From: Amycolatopsis xylanica
GTDB taxonomy: Bacteria > Actinomycetota > Actinomycetes > Mycobacteriales > Pseudonocardiaceae
Length of the DNA stretch: 64,000 nt
Direction: 5' to 3'
Assembly (NCBI RefSeq): GCF_900107045.1
Contig: NZ_FNON01000009.1
Span: 1-64,000 of the forward strand
Shown here: positions 1-8,716 of the stretch, one piece after another
Position numbering within the stretch: the first letter of the stretch is position 1
Layout: every line of letters starts with the position of its first letter
Notes under the pieces: generated by a model
Seen by the model: the letters and a program-made list of their open reading frames with translations, nothing else
Databases searched by the model: none
What the model was told of the DNA's origin: nothing
Made by a program: the position numbers and the translations under genes

Positions 1-339
1 GAACTGCTCACCAGCATGATCGCCACCCTGCCCGCCGCACTGAAACGATCACTGACCTGGGACCAAGGCAACGAGATGGCCCAGCACGCCCAGTTCACCC
101 TCGACACCGGCCTGCAGGTCTACTTCTGCAACCCACACAGCCCCTGGGAACGCGGCAGCAACGAAAACACCAACGGCCTGCTACGCCAGTACTGGCCCAA
201 AAGCTCAGACCTGCGCCACCTCACCCAAACCCACTGCGACACCGTCGCCCTCCGCCTCAACACCCGACCACGCCCTACACTCGGCCTGCTCACACCAGCA
301 CAAGCACTAGACAAAGCACTACTTGCAACAACCAGTTGA
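1..339 (+). CDS. IS30-family transposase, C-terminal part (5' end outside window)
   Basis: The frame is open from base 1 and ends with TGA at 337-339, so only the last ~112 residues are seen. They match the C-terminal part of an IS30-type DDE integrase core: a segment with an Asn-Pro-His-Ser-Pro-Trp-Glu-Arg-Gly-Ser-Asn-Glu-Asn motif carries the final catalytic Glu, followed by the usual Leu-Arg-Gln-Tyr-Trp-Pro helix. The element end should lie just downstream, close to the stop codon of the racemase gene on the other strand. Whether the transposase is intact cannot be judged from this window. Confidence 0.88.
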   Translation, partial: ELLTSMIATLPAALKRSLTWDQGNEMAQHAQFTLDTGLQVYFCNPHSPWERGSNENTNGLLRQYWPKSSDLRHLTQTHCDTVALRLNTRPRPTLGLLTPAQALDKALLATTS

Positions 340-349
340 AACCACCCCA

Positions 350-376
350 CTTTCGTCAGATCGCATCTGACGAAAG
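350..376. terminator. 12-bp-arm palindrome at the IS end / racemase 3' end
   Basis: Perfect inverted repeat CTTTCGTCAGAT / ATCTGACGAAAG around a 3-nt CGC loop. It sits 10 bp after the transposase stop and 21 bp after the minus-strand racemase stop, so it can act as a bidirectional terminator. The right side continues with a second CCACTTTCG copy, while the left pairing stops abruptly at the presumed IS end, which suggests insertion into a longer palindrome. Confidence 0.55.
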
Positions 377-397
377 CCACTTTCGGGCTTTTTCCGG

Positions 398-1540
398 CTA
401 GGTGATGGTGCCGGCCTCGCGGAGGCGGGTGAGGTCGGCGTCGGTCAGGCCGAGTTCGGTGAGGACCTGGGTGGTGTCCGAGCCTCGCTCGTGCGGGGCT
501 TCGGGGGTCGCGGGCGGGGTGCGGTCGAAGCGGGGAGCCGGGGCCGGCTGGACGACGCCGCCGATCTCCACGAAGGTGCCGCGCGCGATGTTGTGCGGGT
601 GCGACGGCGCTTCCCAGGGGGAAAGGACCGGGGCGATGCACGCGTCGGTGCCTTCGGCGAGCGCGACCAGGTCGTCGCGGGTGTGCTTGCCGATCGCCTC
701 GGCGAGGATCTCGCGCAGCCGGGGCCACTGGGACTTGTCCACGTGCAACGGGAGTTCCTCGGGGTCAAGGCCGAGCACCTTGACCAGGTCGCCCCAGAAG
801 CGCATCTCGATCGCGCCGACGGAGACGTATTTGCCGTCGGCCGTCTCGTAGGTGTCGTAGAACGGGGCGGCGCCGTCGAGCAGGTTGTCGCCGCGCTCGC
901 TCGACCAGACGCCCGCCGCGTGCATGCCGTGCAGCTGGGTCATCAGCAGCGCGGCGCCGTCGACCATCGACGCGTCGACGACCTGGCCCTTGCCGGAGGA
1001 GCCCCGTTCGTACAGCGCGGCGAGCAGGCCCATGGCGAGCAGCAGCCCGCCGCCGCCGAAGTCGCCGACCAGGTTGAGCGGCGGCACCGGGCGTTCGCCT
1101 GCACGGCCGATCGGCTCCAGAGCGCCCGCGATGGAGATGTAGTTGATGTCGTGCCCTGCCGTCGGCGCGAGCGGGCCGTCCTGGCCCCAGCCGGTCATCC
1201 GGCCGTACACGACCCGCGGGTTGCGGGCGTGCACCTGCTCGGGTCCGATGCCGATCCGCTCGGCGACGCCCGGGCGGAAGCCTTCGACGAACACGTCCGC
1301 GGTCTCGCTCAGCTTGAGCACGAGCTCGACGCCTTCCGGCGACTTGGTGTTGACGCCGATCGTGCGCCGCCCCCGCGTCAGCGGGTCGAACGGCATCGCG
1401 AGCACGTCGTTGGCCGTGCCGGCGCGGTCGACGCGGATCACGTCGGCGCCGAGATCGGCGAGCATCGTGCAGGCGAACGGCGCGGGCGCCAGCCCGGCCA
1501 GTTCGATCACCTTCAGCCCGCTCAGTGGCCCTGCCTTCAT
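398..1540 (-). CDS. mcr: alpha-methylacyl-CoA racemase-like CaiB/BaiF family protein
   Basis: The 380-residue protein has the family III CoA-transferase fold signature: an N-terminal LSGLKVIELAGLAPAPF segment, then LADLGADVIRVDR. His130 in GHDINY and Asp160 in VGDFGGGG align with the His126/Asp156 catalytic pair of M. tuberculosis MCR, so racemisation of 2-methyl-branched acyl-CoA is more likely than CoA transfer. In sterol and branched-lipid breakdown this step supplies the 2S epimer needed by acyl-CoA dehydrogenases. The ATG has a GAGAGGA ribosome site 9 nt upstream. It follows the acyl-CoA dehydrogenase gene by 13 nt on the same strand, so the two form an operon. The substrate cannot be read from sequence. 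Confidence 0.85.
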   Translation of the reverse strand: MKAGPLSGLKVIELAGLAPAPFACTMLADLGADVIRVDRAGTANDVLAMPFDPLTRGRRTIGVNTKSPEGVELVLKLSETADVFVEGFRPGVAERIGIGPEQVHARNPRVVYGRMTGWGQDGPLAPTAGHDINYISIAGALEPIGRAGERPVPPLNLVGDFGGGGLLLAMGLLAALYERGSSGKGQVVDASMVDGAALLMTQLHGMHAAGVWSSERGDNLLDGAAPFYDTYETADGKYVSVGAIEMRFWGDLVKVLGLDPEELPLHVDKSQWPRLREILAEAIGKHTRDDLVALAEGTDACIAPVLSPWEAPSHPHNIARGTFVEIGGVVQPAPAPRFDRTPPATPEAPHERGSDTTQVLTELGLTDADLTRLREAGTIT

Positions 1541-1553
1541 CGGTGAAGTCCTC

Positions 1554-2705
1554 TCAGAGCGTGCGGGAGATGATTTCCTTCATGATTTCGCTGGTGCCGC
1601 CGAAGATCCGCGAAATACGCACGTCGGCCCACGCGCGCGCGATCGGGTATTCGTTCATGTAGCCATAGCCCCCGAACAGCTGCAAGCAGTCGTCGACGAC
1701 TTTGTTAATCCGTTCCGTGGTCCAGAGTTTCGCCATCGCCGCGCCCTGGACGTCGAGTTCGCCGCGCAGGTGCCGCTCGATGCACTGGTCGAGGAACGCG
1801 CGCGCGACCGCCGCCTCGGTGGCCGCCTCGGCGAGCTTGAACTTGGTGTTCTGGAAGCCGAAGATCGGCCTGCCGAACGCGGTGCGTTCCTTGGTGTAGT
1901 CGATGGTCAGGTTGATCGCGGCCTCCATGCCCGCGACCGAGGTGACCGCGATCAGCAGCCGTTCCTGCGGCAGCTGCTGCATGAGCTGGATGAAACCCTG
2001 GCCTTCGGCGTCGCCGAGCAGGTTCGCGGCCGGCACGCGGACATCGTCGAAGAACAGCTCCGCCGTGTCCTGTCCTTTGAGGCCGATCTTGTCGAGCACG
2101 CGGCCGCGGCGGAAGCCGGGCGTCGTGGTCTCGACGGCGATCAGGGAGACGCCTTGCGCGCCCGCGTCCGGGTCGGTCTTGACCGCGACGATCACGAGAT
2201 CGGCGTGCCAGCCGTTGGTGATGAAGGTCTTGGCGCCGTTGATGACGTACTCGTCGCCGTCACGGACCGCGCGGGTGGCGATGCTCTGCAGGTCCGACCC
2301 GGTGCCGGGCTCGGTCATCGCGATGGCGCCGACGATCTCGCCGCTCGCGAACTTCGGCAGCCACTCACGCTTCTTCGCTTCGGACGCGTACTGCAGGATG
2401 TAGTGCGCGACGATTCCATTGTGGACGGACACGCCCCACGCCGAGTCGCCGGAGCGGGCCTGCTCCTCGTAAAGAACGGTCTCGTGCGCGAAGGTGCCGC
2501 CGCCACCGCCGTACTCCTCCGGGATGGACAGCGCGAGCAGGCCGACCTCGCCCGCCTTGTTCCACAGCTCGCGGTCGACCATCTTGGCCTGCGCCCAGCG
2601 CTCTTGATGCGGGACCAGCTCCTTGGCGAAGAAGGTCTTGGCGAGTTCCCTCAGGTCTTCGAGCTCGGTACTGCTCCACGAGCTCCTGTGGATCTGCAAC
2701 GCCAC
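1554..2705 (-). CDS. acyl-CoA dehydrogenase
   Basis: Acyl-CoA dehydrogenase, about 383 residues from a GTG start. That start is preferred over upstream candidates because GGGAGGAC lies a few bases before it and an earlier start would run into the divergent TetR gene. Family features are the FAD-binding AMTEPGTGSDL stretch, the ITNGWHADLVIV strand, and near the C-terminus LQLFGGYGYMNEYP followed by RISRIFGGTSEIMKEII. It would introduce the alpha-beta double bond in an acyl-CoA, passing electrons to ETF. It is co-transcribed with the racemase and faces a TetR gene, pointing to substrate-induced degradation of a branched acyl-CoA; the chain specificity is unknown. Confidence 0.9.
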   Translation of the reverse strand: MALQIHRSSWSSTELEDLRELAKTFFAKELVPHQERWAQAKMVDRELWNKAGEVGLLALSIPEEYGGGGGTFAHETVLYEEQARSGDSAWGVSVHNGIVAHYILQYASEAKKREWLPKFASGEIVGAIAMTEPGTGSDLQSIATRAVRDGDEYVINGAKTFITNGWHADLVIVAVKTDPDAGAQGVSLIAVETTTPGFRRGRVLDKIGLKGQDTAELFFDDVRVPAANLLGDAEGQGFIQLMQQLPQERLLIAVTSVAGMEAAINLTIDYTKERTAFGRPIFGFQNTKFKLAEAATEAAVARAFLDQCIERHLRGELDVQGAAMAKLWTTERINKVVDDCLQLFGGYGYMNEYPIARAWADVRISRIFGGTSEIMKEIISRTL

Positions 2706-2728
2706 GTCGCGTCCTCCCGCACTGGAAA

Positions 2729-2768
2729 ACATTACGTCCAGAATGTAAGTTCTACTGGGAATGTACAT
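2729..2768. promoter_or_regulatory. candidate TetR operator between acyl-CoA dehydrogenase and tetR
   Basis: The 95-bp divergent gap holds an inverted repeat ACATT-8 nt-AATGT (2729-2746) and a second AATGTACAT copy (2760-2768) containing the palindrome ATGTACAT. Repeated AATGTA half-sites between a TetR gene and its likely target are what an autoregulated operator would look like. No binding data; the exact site is inferred. Confidence 0.45.
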
Positions 2769-2800
2769 CCGTTCCGGTCTGCACGTAAAGGGAGCCCACT

Positions 2801-3415
2801 GTGACCGAGGCAACAACGCGCCTGAGGGCGCACCGGACGCAGGCGGAGCGCCGCGAGCAGACCAAGACCGCCTTGCTCGACGCGACGATCGACTGCCTCG
2901 TCGAACTCGGCTACGCCCGCACGTCGGTCCAGGAGATCTGCGCCCGCGCGGGCGTGTCCAAAGGCGCGGTGCAGCACCACTTCTCCGCCAAGGCGGAACT
3001 GATGGCCGCGGCCGTCGAACATCTGACGGTCAAGCTGCGACACCAGCTCGCCGAGTCCTTGCAGACAGTGCCGCAGGGTGTCGACGGTATTCCGACAGCG
3101 ATCGATCTGTTGTGGGAAGGCTATTCGGGCACACTCGCCACGGCGGCGACCGAACTCTGGGTGGCCGCGCGCACGGATCCGGAACTCAAGGCGGCGATCC
3201 GGCCCGTCGACCGCGCGCTCGGCCGGTCCACTCGCGACCACATCACCTCGATCGCGGCCGGACTACCGCGCGAACGAGTGGAAACCCTGTTTTGGTTGAC
3301 CGTCAATCTCACCCGCGGACTGGCACTCGACGCGGAACTCGGCGGCGATCCGAAACGGCGGCGGCAGCTGCTGGACGAATGGAAACGCATCGCCGTGGCA
3401 GTGGCAGTCGGATAA
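2801..3415 (+). CDS. TetR-family transcriptional regulator
   Basis: This is a 204-residue repressor-type protein. Residues ~20-65 form the TetR helix-turn-helix (ALLDATIDCLVELGYARTSV, then ICARAGVSKGAVQHHFSAKAEL), and the remaining ~140 residues are the variable ligand-binding and dimerisation domain. The GTG start follows AAAGGGA by 6 nt. It is divergent from the acyl-CoA dehydrogenase/racemase operon, so an acyl-CoA or related metabolite is a plausible inducer. The ligand is not deducible from the sequence. Confidence 0.9.
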   Translation: MTEATTRLRAHRTQAERREQTKTALLDATIDCLVELGYARTSVQEICARAGVSKGAVQHHFSAKAELMAAAVEHLTVKLRHQLAESLQTVPQGVDGIPTAIDLLWEGYSGTLATAATELWVAARTDPELKAAIRPVDRALGRSTRDHITSIAAGLPRERVETLFWLTVNLTRGLALDAELGGDPKRRRQLLDEWKRIAVAVAVG

Positions 3416-3436
3416 GACGGGATAAAAGGCGTACGA

Positions 3437-3463
3437 GCCGACCCGGCCCTCACTCGGGTCGGC
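3437..3463 (+). terminator. hairpin downstream of tetR
   Basis: GCCGACCCG and CGGGTCGGC form a 9-bp stem with a 9-nt loop 21 bp after the TetR stop. There is no T-tract, as is common for high-GC actinobacterial terminators. Confidence 0.5.
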
Positions 3464-3578
3464 CCGCGTGCCACTCATCAAGACGGCCCGCGCGCGTGAC
3501 AATGACGTTTACTTGAGCGAAGAATCTGCGTCATAAAAATGATCACGCGGACAAACATGAATCTTTTTCACTTCACGC

Positions 3579-3623
3579 TTGGCCGATCGCCGTACCGACG
3601 ATATGCTGTACTACTGGTCGGTA
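3579..3623 (+). promoter_or_regulatory. promoter and inverted-repeat operator of gabD2
   Basis: TTGGCC (3579-3584) and TATGCT (3602-3607) are separated by 17 bp, a good sigma-70-like arrangement. An inverted repeat TACCGAC (3593-3599) / GTCGGTA (3617-3623) overlaps the spacer and the -10 region, so a regulator bound there would block RNA polymerase. The regulator is unknown. Confidence 0.5.
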
Positions 3624-3651
3624 ACATCGGGTAGCGCTGAAGGAGTCCGTC

Positions 3652-5265
3652 ATGACGAGCACGACGCCCGCGAGCACAGGGCACGACGCGGTCGACCCGG
3701 ACACCATCGGCGGCATCCCCGACGCCCCGTCTTCCTCGCGCGCGGGACAGCTCGCCGCCCGTGCCAGCGGCGGCAAGGACAGCGCCCCGGTCCGGATGCT
3801 CGCGCCGTTCACCGGCCTCCCGATCACGACGCTCCCCCAGGCCACCGACGCCGACGCGCGCACGGCCTTCGACCAGGCCCGCGCCGCGCAGCGCGCCTGG
3901 GCCGCCCGCCCGGCGTCCGAGCGCCAAGAGGTGCTGATCCGGCTGCACGACCTGGTACTCGAGCGGCAGGACGAGGTGCTCGATCTCGTCCAGGTTGAGG
4001 CGGGCAAGGCCAGGATGGACGCGTTCGACGAGGTCAGCGGCACCGCGCTGGTCGCCGCGTACTACGGCAAGCACAGCGCGAAGCTGCTCGCCCCGAAGAA
4101 GCGCGCCGGCGTCATCCCGGTGCTCACCAAGGTCGGCGAGGTCCGCCATCCCAAGGGCGTCGTCGCGATCATCTCGCCCTGGAACTACCCGCTCGCGCTG
4201 ACCGCGATGGACGTCCTGCCCGCGCTGGCGGCGGGCAACGCGGTCGTGCAGAAGCCCGACAACCAGACCGCGCTCTCGGCACTCTGGCTGCACGAACTCG
4301 CCGAGGAGGCCGGACTGCCCGCCGGTGTCTGGCAGATCATTCTCGGCCGCGGCTCCGAAATCGGGCCCGCGCTGCTCGAAGAGTCCGACTACCTCTGTTT
4401 CACCGGCTCGACCCCGACCGGCAAGCAGCTCGCGAGCCAGGTCGCGCCGCGCCTGACCGGGTATTCGCTCGAACTGGGCGGCAAGAACCCGATGATCGTG
4501 CTGCCCGACGCCGACATCGCGAAGGCCGCGGCGGGCGCCGTCACGGCCTGTTTCTCCTCGGCCGGGCAGCTCTGCGTCTCGGTCGAGCGGATCTACGTGC
4601 ACGAAAGCGTCCGCGAGGAGTTCACCCGCGCGTTCGTCGCGAAGACCGCGGCGCTGAAGCTCGGCGCCGCGCTCGACTACAGCGCCGGGATGGGCTCACT
4701 GACCTCGGCGAGCCAGCTCGACACGGTGTCCGCGCACGTCGAAGACGCCCGCGCGGCGGGCGCGACCGTGCTGACCGGCGGCCGCGCCCGGCCCGACCTC
4801 GGCCCGTTGTTCTACGAGCCGACCGTGCTCGCCGACGTCACCCCCGACGCGAAGCTCTTCGCGGAGGAGACGTTCGGCCCGGTCGTGTCGATCTACGGCT
4901 ACACCGACGTCACGGACGCGATCGAGCGCGCCAACGACACCCGCTACGGCTTGAACGCGAGCGTCTGGTCCCGCAACGGCCGCGCGGGCTGGGAGGTCGC
5001 GGCGCGCCTGAAGGCGGGAACGGTCAACGTCAACGAGGGGTTCGCGGCCACCTTCGGCAGTGTCGACCTGCCCATGGGCGGGATGAAGGAGTCCGGTGTC
5101 GGCCGCCGCAACGGCGCCGACGGCCTGCTCAAGTACACCGAGTCCCAGTCGATCGCCGTCCAGCGTGGCCTGCGCCTGCGTCCGGGCAAGGGCGTGCCGC
5201 CCAAGCTCTGGGTCAAGGGCATGACCGCGAGCATGAAGGCATTGCGCCGCCTCCCCGGCCGCTAA
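3652..5265 (+). CDS. gabD2: succinate-semialdehyde dehydrogenase (NADP+)
   Basis: This 537-residue aldehyde dehydrogenase has the catalytic Glu274 in SLELGGKNP and nucleophile Cys308 in SSAGQLCVS, with the oxyanion/cofactor motif ISPWNYPLAL and the glycine turn FTGSTPTGK. Length and overall pattern fit the actinobacterial GabD2 group, which oxidises succinic semialdehyde to succinate. The first ~45 residues are a low-complexity N-terminal extension. The start has AAGGAG 6 nt upstream. Its 3' end overlaps the convergent LuxR gene by 4 bp. Another long-chain or aromatic aldehyde remains possible, since specificity residues were not modelled. Confidence 0.8.
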   Translation: MTSTTPASTGHDAVDPDTIGGIPDAPSSSRAGQLAARASGGKDSAPVRMLAPFTGLPITTLPQATDADARTAFDQARAAQRAWAARPASERQEVLIRLHDLVLERQDEVLDLVQVEAGKARMDAFDEVSGTALVAAYYGKHSAKLLAPKKRAGVIPVLTKVGEVRHPKGVVAIISPWNYPLALTAMDVLPALAAGNAVVQKPDNQTALSALWLHELAEEAGLPAGVWQIILGRGSEIGPALLEESDYLCFTGSTPTGKQLASQVAPRLTGYSLELGGKNPMIVLPDADIAKAAAGAVTACFSSAGQLCVSVERIYVHESVREEFTRAFVAKTAALKLGAALDYSAGMGSLTSASQLDTVSAHVEDARAAGATVLTGGRARPDLGPLFYEPTVLADVTPDAKLFAEETFGPVVSIYGYTDVTDAIERANDTRYGLNASVWSRNGRAGWEVAARLKAGTVNVNEGFAATFGSVDLPMGGMKESGVGRRNGADGLLKYTESQSIAVQRGLRLRPGKGVPPKLWVKGMTASMKALRRLPGR

Positions 5266-8200
5266 GTCCCGGTCGGGGCGGCGAGGAGGCCGCGGTCGTA
5301 AGCGATGGCCACGGCTTCGGCGCGGCGTGACGCGCCCAGCTTGGCCATCACCCGCGACAGGTGGACGCTGACCGTTTTCTCGCTGATGTAAAGCTCTTCG
5401 CCCACTTGGCGATTGGTGCGGCCCAACGCGACGCGCTCCAGGACATCGCGTTCGCGATCGGTCAACGGGTTGACCTCGTCGCGGCGCACGGGCGTCGTCT
5501 CGCCGGGCAGGTCCACGCGGGCGCGGTGTGCGAGGTCGCGCACCGCGTCACGCAGCGGGCAGGCGCCCAGGCGATCGGCCGTTTCGAAGGCGGGCACGAT
5601 CTCCGCCGCGGCGCGCTCGGCGTCGGCCGGATCGCCGGTGGCGAGCAGGGCTTCGGCGTAGTGCCACCGGGCCATCGCCTGTTCGTAGACGGCGCCGTAG
5701 CCGAAGGCGTCGACCGTCGCCTCCCACAGCTTCGGGTCGGCGGGGCCGGCGAGTCCACTGGCGGTGGCTTCCGCGCGGGCCAGCCAGGCGACACCTTCCG
5801 GGCCGAGCTCCACGGACCGCGGCTGGCCGAATTCGGCGCAGTCCTTGATGTGCTTGAGCAAGGACTCGCCTGCGGCGATGGCCGCGGCGGCTCCCGGCGC
5901 GTCACCGCGCAGCCTGGCCTCGGCCGCCAGCGCGACGGCGGCCGAGAGGCCGAGCGTGCCGATGCGGATGCCGCCCAGCAGGTACGGCTGCATGCTGTCG
6001 AGCCAGGACAGTGCTTCCTGGCTGCGTTCGAGTGCCTGCCGGTGTTTTCCTTGCCAGCTGGCGAGTTCGATGCCCGCGGCTCCGCCCGCGAGCCCGATCT
6101 GGATGTCGGCGTTCCACTGTGGACGGATGTCGGCCACGAGCTTCTCCGCGGCGGTGAACCGCCCGCGCGCGACGACGATGAGCGCCCAGATCGACAACAT
6201 CCTCGCCGCCACCAGCGTGGAGACACCGGGAGCGGCGCGCCCGGCCGCGTCCTCCTTCGGCCAGTCGCCGCTGACATAGCGCAGGAACAGCTGGCGCGCG
6301 CGGATTTCCAGGCCGAAGCTGCTCCAGCTGAGCCCGTTCGCCTCGGCACGCTGCCTGCCGAGCGCGCAGTATTCCAGCGCGGGCGCGATCTCGGCCTGGT
6401 CGTCATAGCTCAACGCGAGGAAGTACAGCGCGCGAAGCTCGACGTTCAGCGCGCCCGCTTCCCGCGCCTTGCACGCCGCCTGGTGAAGCCGCGCCCTGGC
6501 CTCTTCGAAATCGCCAGCGGAATCCGCGAGCGTGCCGATGGTGACCAGCGCCGAGGCCTCGGCGCCCGCCGCGCCGGCCACGCGCGCGTCGGAGACCGCG
6601 GTTTCCGCGTCGCGCAACGCTTCTTCCGGCCGGTCGATCGCGCGCAGCACCCCGGCCCTGGTCGCGAGCACCCAGGCGCGGGTGCTGCTCGGCCCGGTCC
6701 CGGCGACCAGGTCCCAGGCCCGGTTGATCGCCTCGACGACCTCGTCCATGGTGCCTTCGAGCACGAGCAGCGCTTCGGCGAGCCTGCGCCACACCTTGGC
6801 GGCGCGCTCGGTGGGGATCTCCGGCGTCAGCGCCTGCGTCGCGGACCGCGCGTACGCCGCCGCCCGCTCCGGTTCCCCCGAGGTGCCCGCGAAATAGGAG
6901 GCCTCGTGCAGCAGGCGCAGCTCGTCGACGCCGTCGGGCCGCTCGGCCACCGCGTCCCAAATGGACAGTGCCTGCTCGACATGGCGGAGCGCGGCGCCTG
7001 GCGCGCCCAGCTTCTCCGCTTCCTCCATCGCCCGCAGCAACGCGGGCAGCGCGGCGGCGAAGTCGTTGCTCTCCAGGCTGTGGTACGCGAGCCGCGCGTC
7101 CTGGCCGCGGCCCTGCGGCCGGTTGCGGATGCGGGTCGCGTAGGCGGCGTGCATCCTGATGCGCTCGCCGGGCAGCAGATCGGCGTAGACCGCTTCCTGC
7201 AGCAGCGCGTGCCGGAAGGTGTAGAAGCCGCGCTCGATGACGAGCACGTGATGCTGCACGGCCTCGCGCAGCGCCTCGTCGAGTTCGGACTCGCCCAGGC
7301 CGGAGACCTCGGTGAGCGCCGCGTGCGCCACCGAGTCGTTCGCGACCGAGATGACGCGCAGCACGCGCCGGGTGTCCGGGGACAACCGCTCCAGCCGGGC
7401 GAGCAGCACCTCGGCGAGCCCGGCGGGCAGGTCGCTGCAGTCGGGGGCCTCGCTGGCCGACGCCAGCAGCTCCTCGACGAAGAACGGGTTGCCTTCGGAG
7501 CGCGCGACGATGCCCGAGACGGCCTCGGCGCTCAGCGGCTCCTCGGCGAGTGCCTCGACGAAGGCACGCGCGTCGGCCTCGCCGAACGGGCGCAGGTCGA
7601 CGCGCTCGACGCTCGCGAGGCGGACCAGCTCCGACAGCAGGCCGCGCAGCGGATGGCGGCGGTAGACGTCCTCCTCGCGGTAGCTGCCGACGACCAGCAG
7701 CCGCTGCGAGCGCAGCCGGGACAGCAGGAACGAGAGCAGGTTGCGGGTGGAGCCGTCCGCCCAGTGGAGGTCTTCGAGCAGGATCACGACCGGCCGCACC
7801 TGGGCGATCTCGGTCAAGACGCCGAGCACGGCGTCGAACAGCTGCAGCTCACCGAGGTCCTGCTCGGGCCTCGGGCGTTGCATGGTCTCGCGCTCGTTGG
7901 AGCTCATCGCCACGTGCTCGCCGCTGGCGACCGGCACGGGGTGCGGCTGGTGCACCTGCGGCAGCAGGCGGCCGAGCGCGGGCCGCTCCTTGACCGCTTC
8001 GGCGATCGTGGCGACGGTCGAGCCCGCCAGCGGGGCGAGCGCCTCGGCGAAGGGAAGATAAGGAAGGCCGCCCTCGCGGACGTCGATACAACGCCCCGTC
8101 AGCACCAGCGCGTCCCGCGAGAGCGCGTACTCGGCGAGCGCGGTGAGCAGGCGTGTCTTGCCGACACCCGCGTCCCCGGAGAGCAGCACGGCGCCGGCCT

Positions 8201-8300
8201 CGCCACGCTCTGCGCGGGCGAGGGCGGCCCGTAGCTGACGCATCTCCTGAGTGCGGGCGACGAGCGGGATACCAGAACCTAGACGGGGCACAAGGTGCAT
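5262..8300 (-). CDS. large ATP-binding LuxR-family regulator (LAL type)
   Basis: The 1012-residue protein begins with a STAND/AAA ATPase module: Walker A GDAGVGKT at residues 42-49 and a hydrophobic Walker B strand VVILLEDLHWADGST. A long helical, TPR-like middle region follows, and the last ~65 residues carry a LuxR helix-turn-helix (LTDRERDVLERVALGRTNRQ, then ISEKTVSVHLSRVMAKLGAS). LAL proteins are ATP- and ligand-gated activators of carbohydrate or secondary-metabolite genes. It stands alone, convergent with gabD2, so no target is implied by the neighbours. The ATG at 8300 is chosen because the family's N-terminal PLVAR motif must be included; the ribosome site is weak. Confidence 0.88.
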   Translation of the reverse strand: MHLVPRLGSGIPLVARTQEMRQLRAALARAERGEAGAVLLSGDAGVGKTRLLTALAEYALSRDALVLTGRCIDVREGGLPYLPFAEALAPLAGSTVATIAEAVKERPALGRLLPQVHQPHPVPVASGEHVAMSSNERETMQRPRPEQDLGELQLFDAVLGVLTEIAQVRPVVILLEDLHWADGSTRNLLSFLLSRLRSQRLLVVGSYREEDVYRRHPLRGLLSELVRLASVERVDLRPFGEADARAFVEALAEEPLSAEAVSGIVARSEGNPFFVEELLASASEAPDCSDLPAGLAEVLLARLERLSPDTRRVLRVISVANDSVAHAALTEVSGLGESELDEALREAVQHHVLVIERGFYTFRHALLQEAVYADLLPGERIRMHAAYATRIRNRPQGRGQDARLAYHSLESNDFAAALPALLRAMEEAEKLGAPGAALRHVEQALSIWDAVAERPDGVDELRLLHEASYFAGTSGEPERAAAYARSATQALTPEIPTERAAKVWRRLAEALLVLEGTMDEVVEAINRAWDLVAGTGPSSTRAWVLATRAGVLRAIDRPEEALRDAETAVSDARVAGAAGAEASALVTIGTLADSAGDFEEARARLHQAACKAREAGALNVELRALYFLALSYDDQAEIAPALEYCALGRQRAEANGLSWSSFGLEIRARQLFLRYVSGDWPKEDAAGRAAPGVSTLVAARMLSIWALIVVARGRFTAAEKLVADIRPQWNADIQIGLAGGAAGIELASWQGKHRQALERSQEALSWLDSMQPYLLGGIRIGTLGLSAAVALAAEARLRGDAPGAAAAIAAGESLLKHIKDCAEFGQPRSVELGPEGVAWLARAEATASGLAGPADPKLWEATVDAFGYGAVYEQAMARWHYAEALLATGDPADAERAAAEIVPAFETADRLGACPLRDAVRDLAHRARVDLPGETTPVRRDEVNPLTDRERDVLERVALGRTNRQVGEELYISEKTVSVHLSRVMAKLGASRRAEAVAIAYDRGLLAAPTGT

Positions 8301-8318
8301 TCTGGCCTACCCCTACGA

Positions 8319-8337
8319 CAAAACCGGCACGGTTTTG
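8319..8337 (-). terminator. small hairpin after the 66-aa gene
   Basis: CAAAACCG and CGGTTTTG form an 8-bp stem with a GCA loop, 21 bp past the minus-strand stop at 8359 and 19 bp before the LuxR ATG. It may terminate the small gene or act as an operator for the regulator. Confidence 0.45.
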
Positions 8338-8358
8338 ACTGTGACGACCATGACCGGC

Positions 8359-8559
8359 CTACCGCGCCTGGTCGGCGGTCACCCGTTCGGCTGCCCGGCG
8401 CTCCTGCTCCGGCACCTTCACCTCCGTGGCCCAGCGTGCGCGCAACCGGCGGCCGAGCCGGTCGGCGCGGTCGACCCAGGCGCTGCGGCCCGCGCGCTGA
8501 AGCTGCTCGGTCCGGTACGCCACTTCGGCCTGCACCGCGTCCATCATGAAGTCCGACAT
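8359..8559 (-). CDS. small hypothetical protein, 66 aa
   Basis: The product is a highly charged helical 66-residue protein (MSDFMMDAVQAEVAYRTEQL at the N-terminus, then many Arg/Glu). GAGGAG sits 6 nt before the ATG, which supports real translation. No domain is recognised. The composition resembles small Arg-rich proteins often found beside LAL regulators in actinomycetes, but that is only an impression. It lies between the LuxR gene and the DUF397 operon on the same strand, with hairpins on both sides, so it is probably monocistronic. Confidence 0.6.
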   Translation of the reverse strand: MSDFMMDAVQAEVAYRTEQLQRAGRSAWVDRADRLGRRLRARWATEVKVPEQERRAAERVTADQAR

Positions 8560-8655
8560 TTCGTTCTCCTCGGTTCGTTCTCTTTCCTGTGAACCTCAGA
8601 GTCGTCCTGAGGGGGTGCCTCAGGCATCGGGTGATCACCTAGCCCTGGACGCGAA

Positions 8656-8705
8656 TCGACCCCTTACCCCGGCTGATTCCCAGCTCGAAGGGGGTAAGGG
8701 GTCGA
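8656..8705 (-). terminator. terminator of the XRE-DUF397 operon
   Basis: A perfect 15-bp inverted repeat (TCGACCCCTTACCCC and its complement) encloses a 20-nt loop, starting 12 bp downstream of the DUF397 stop codon on the minus strand. Confidence 0.65.
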
Positions 8706-8716
8706 CGTTCGGGTAC

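Noticed and set aside
5361-8234. 957-codon open frame opposite the LuxR gene
   Set aside because: High GC third positions leave the antisense strand open; the composition is Arg/Gly/Ala noise without domains, while the sense protein has clear Walker and LuxR motifs.
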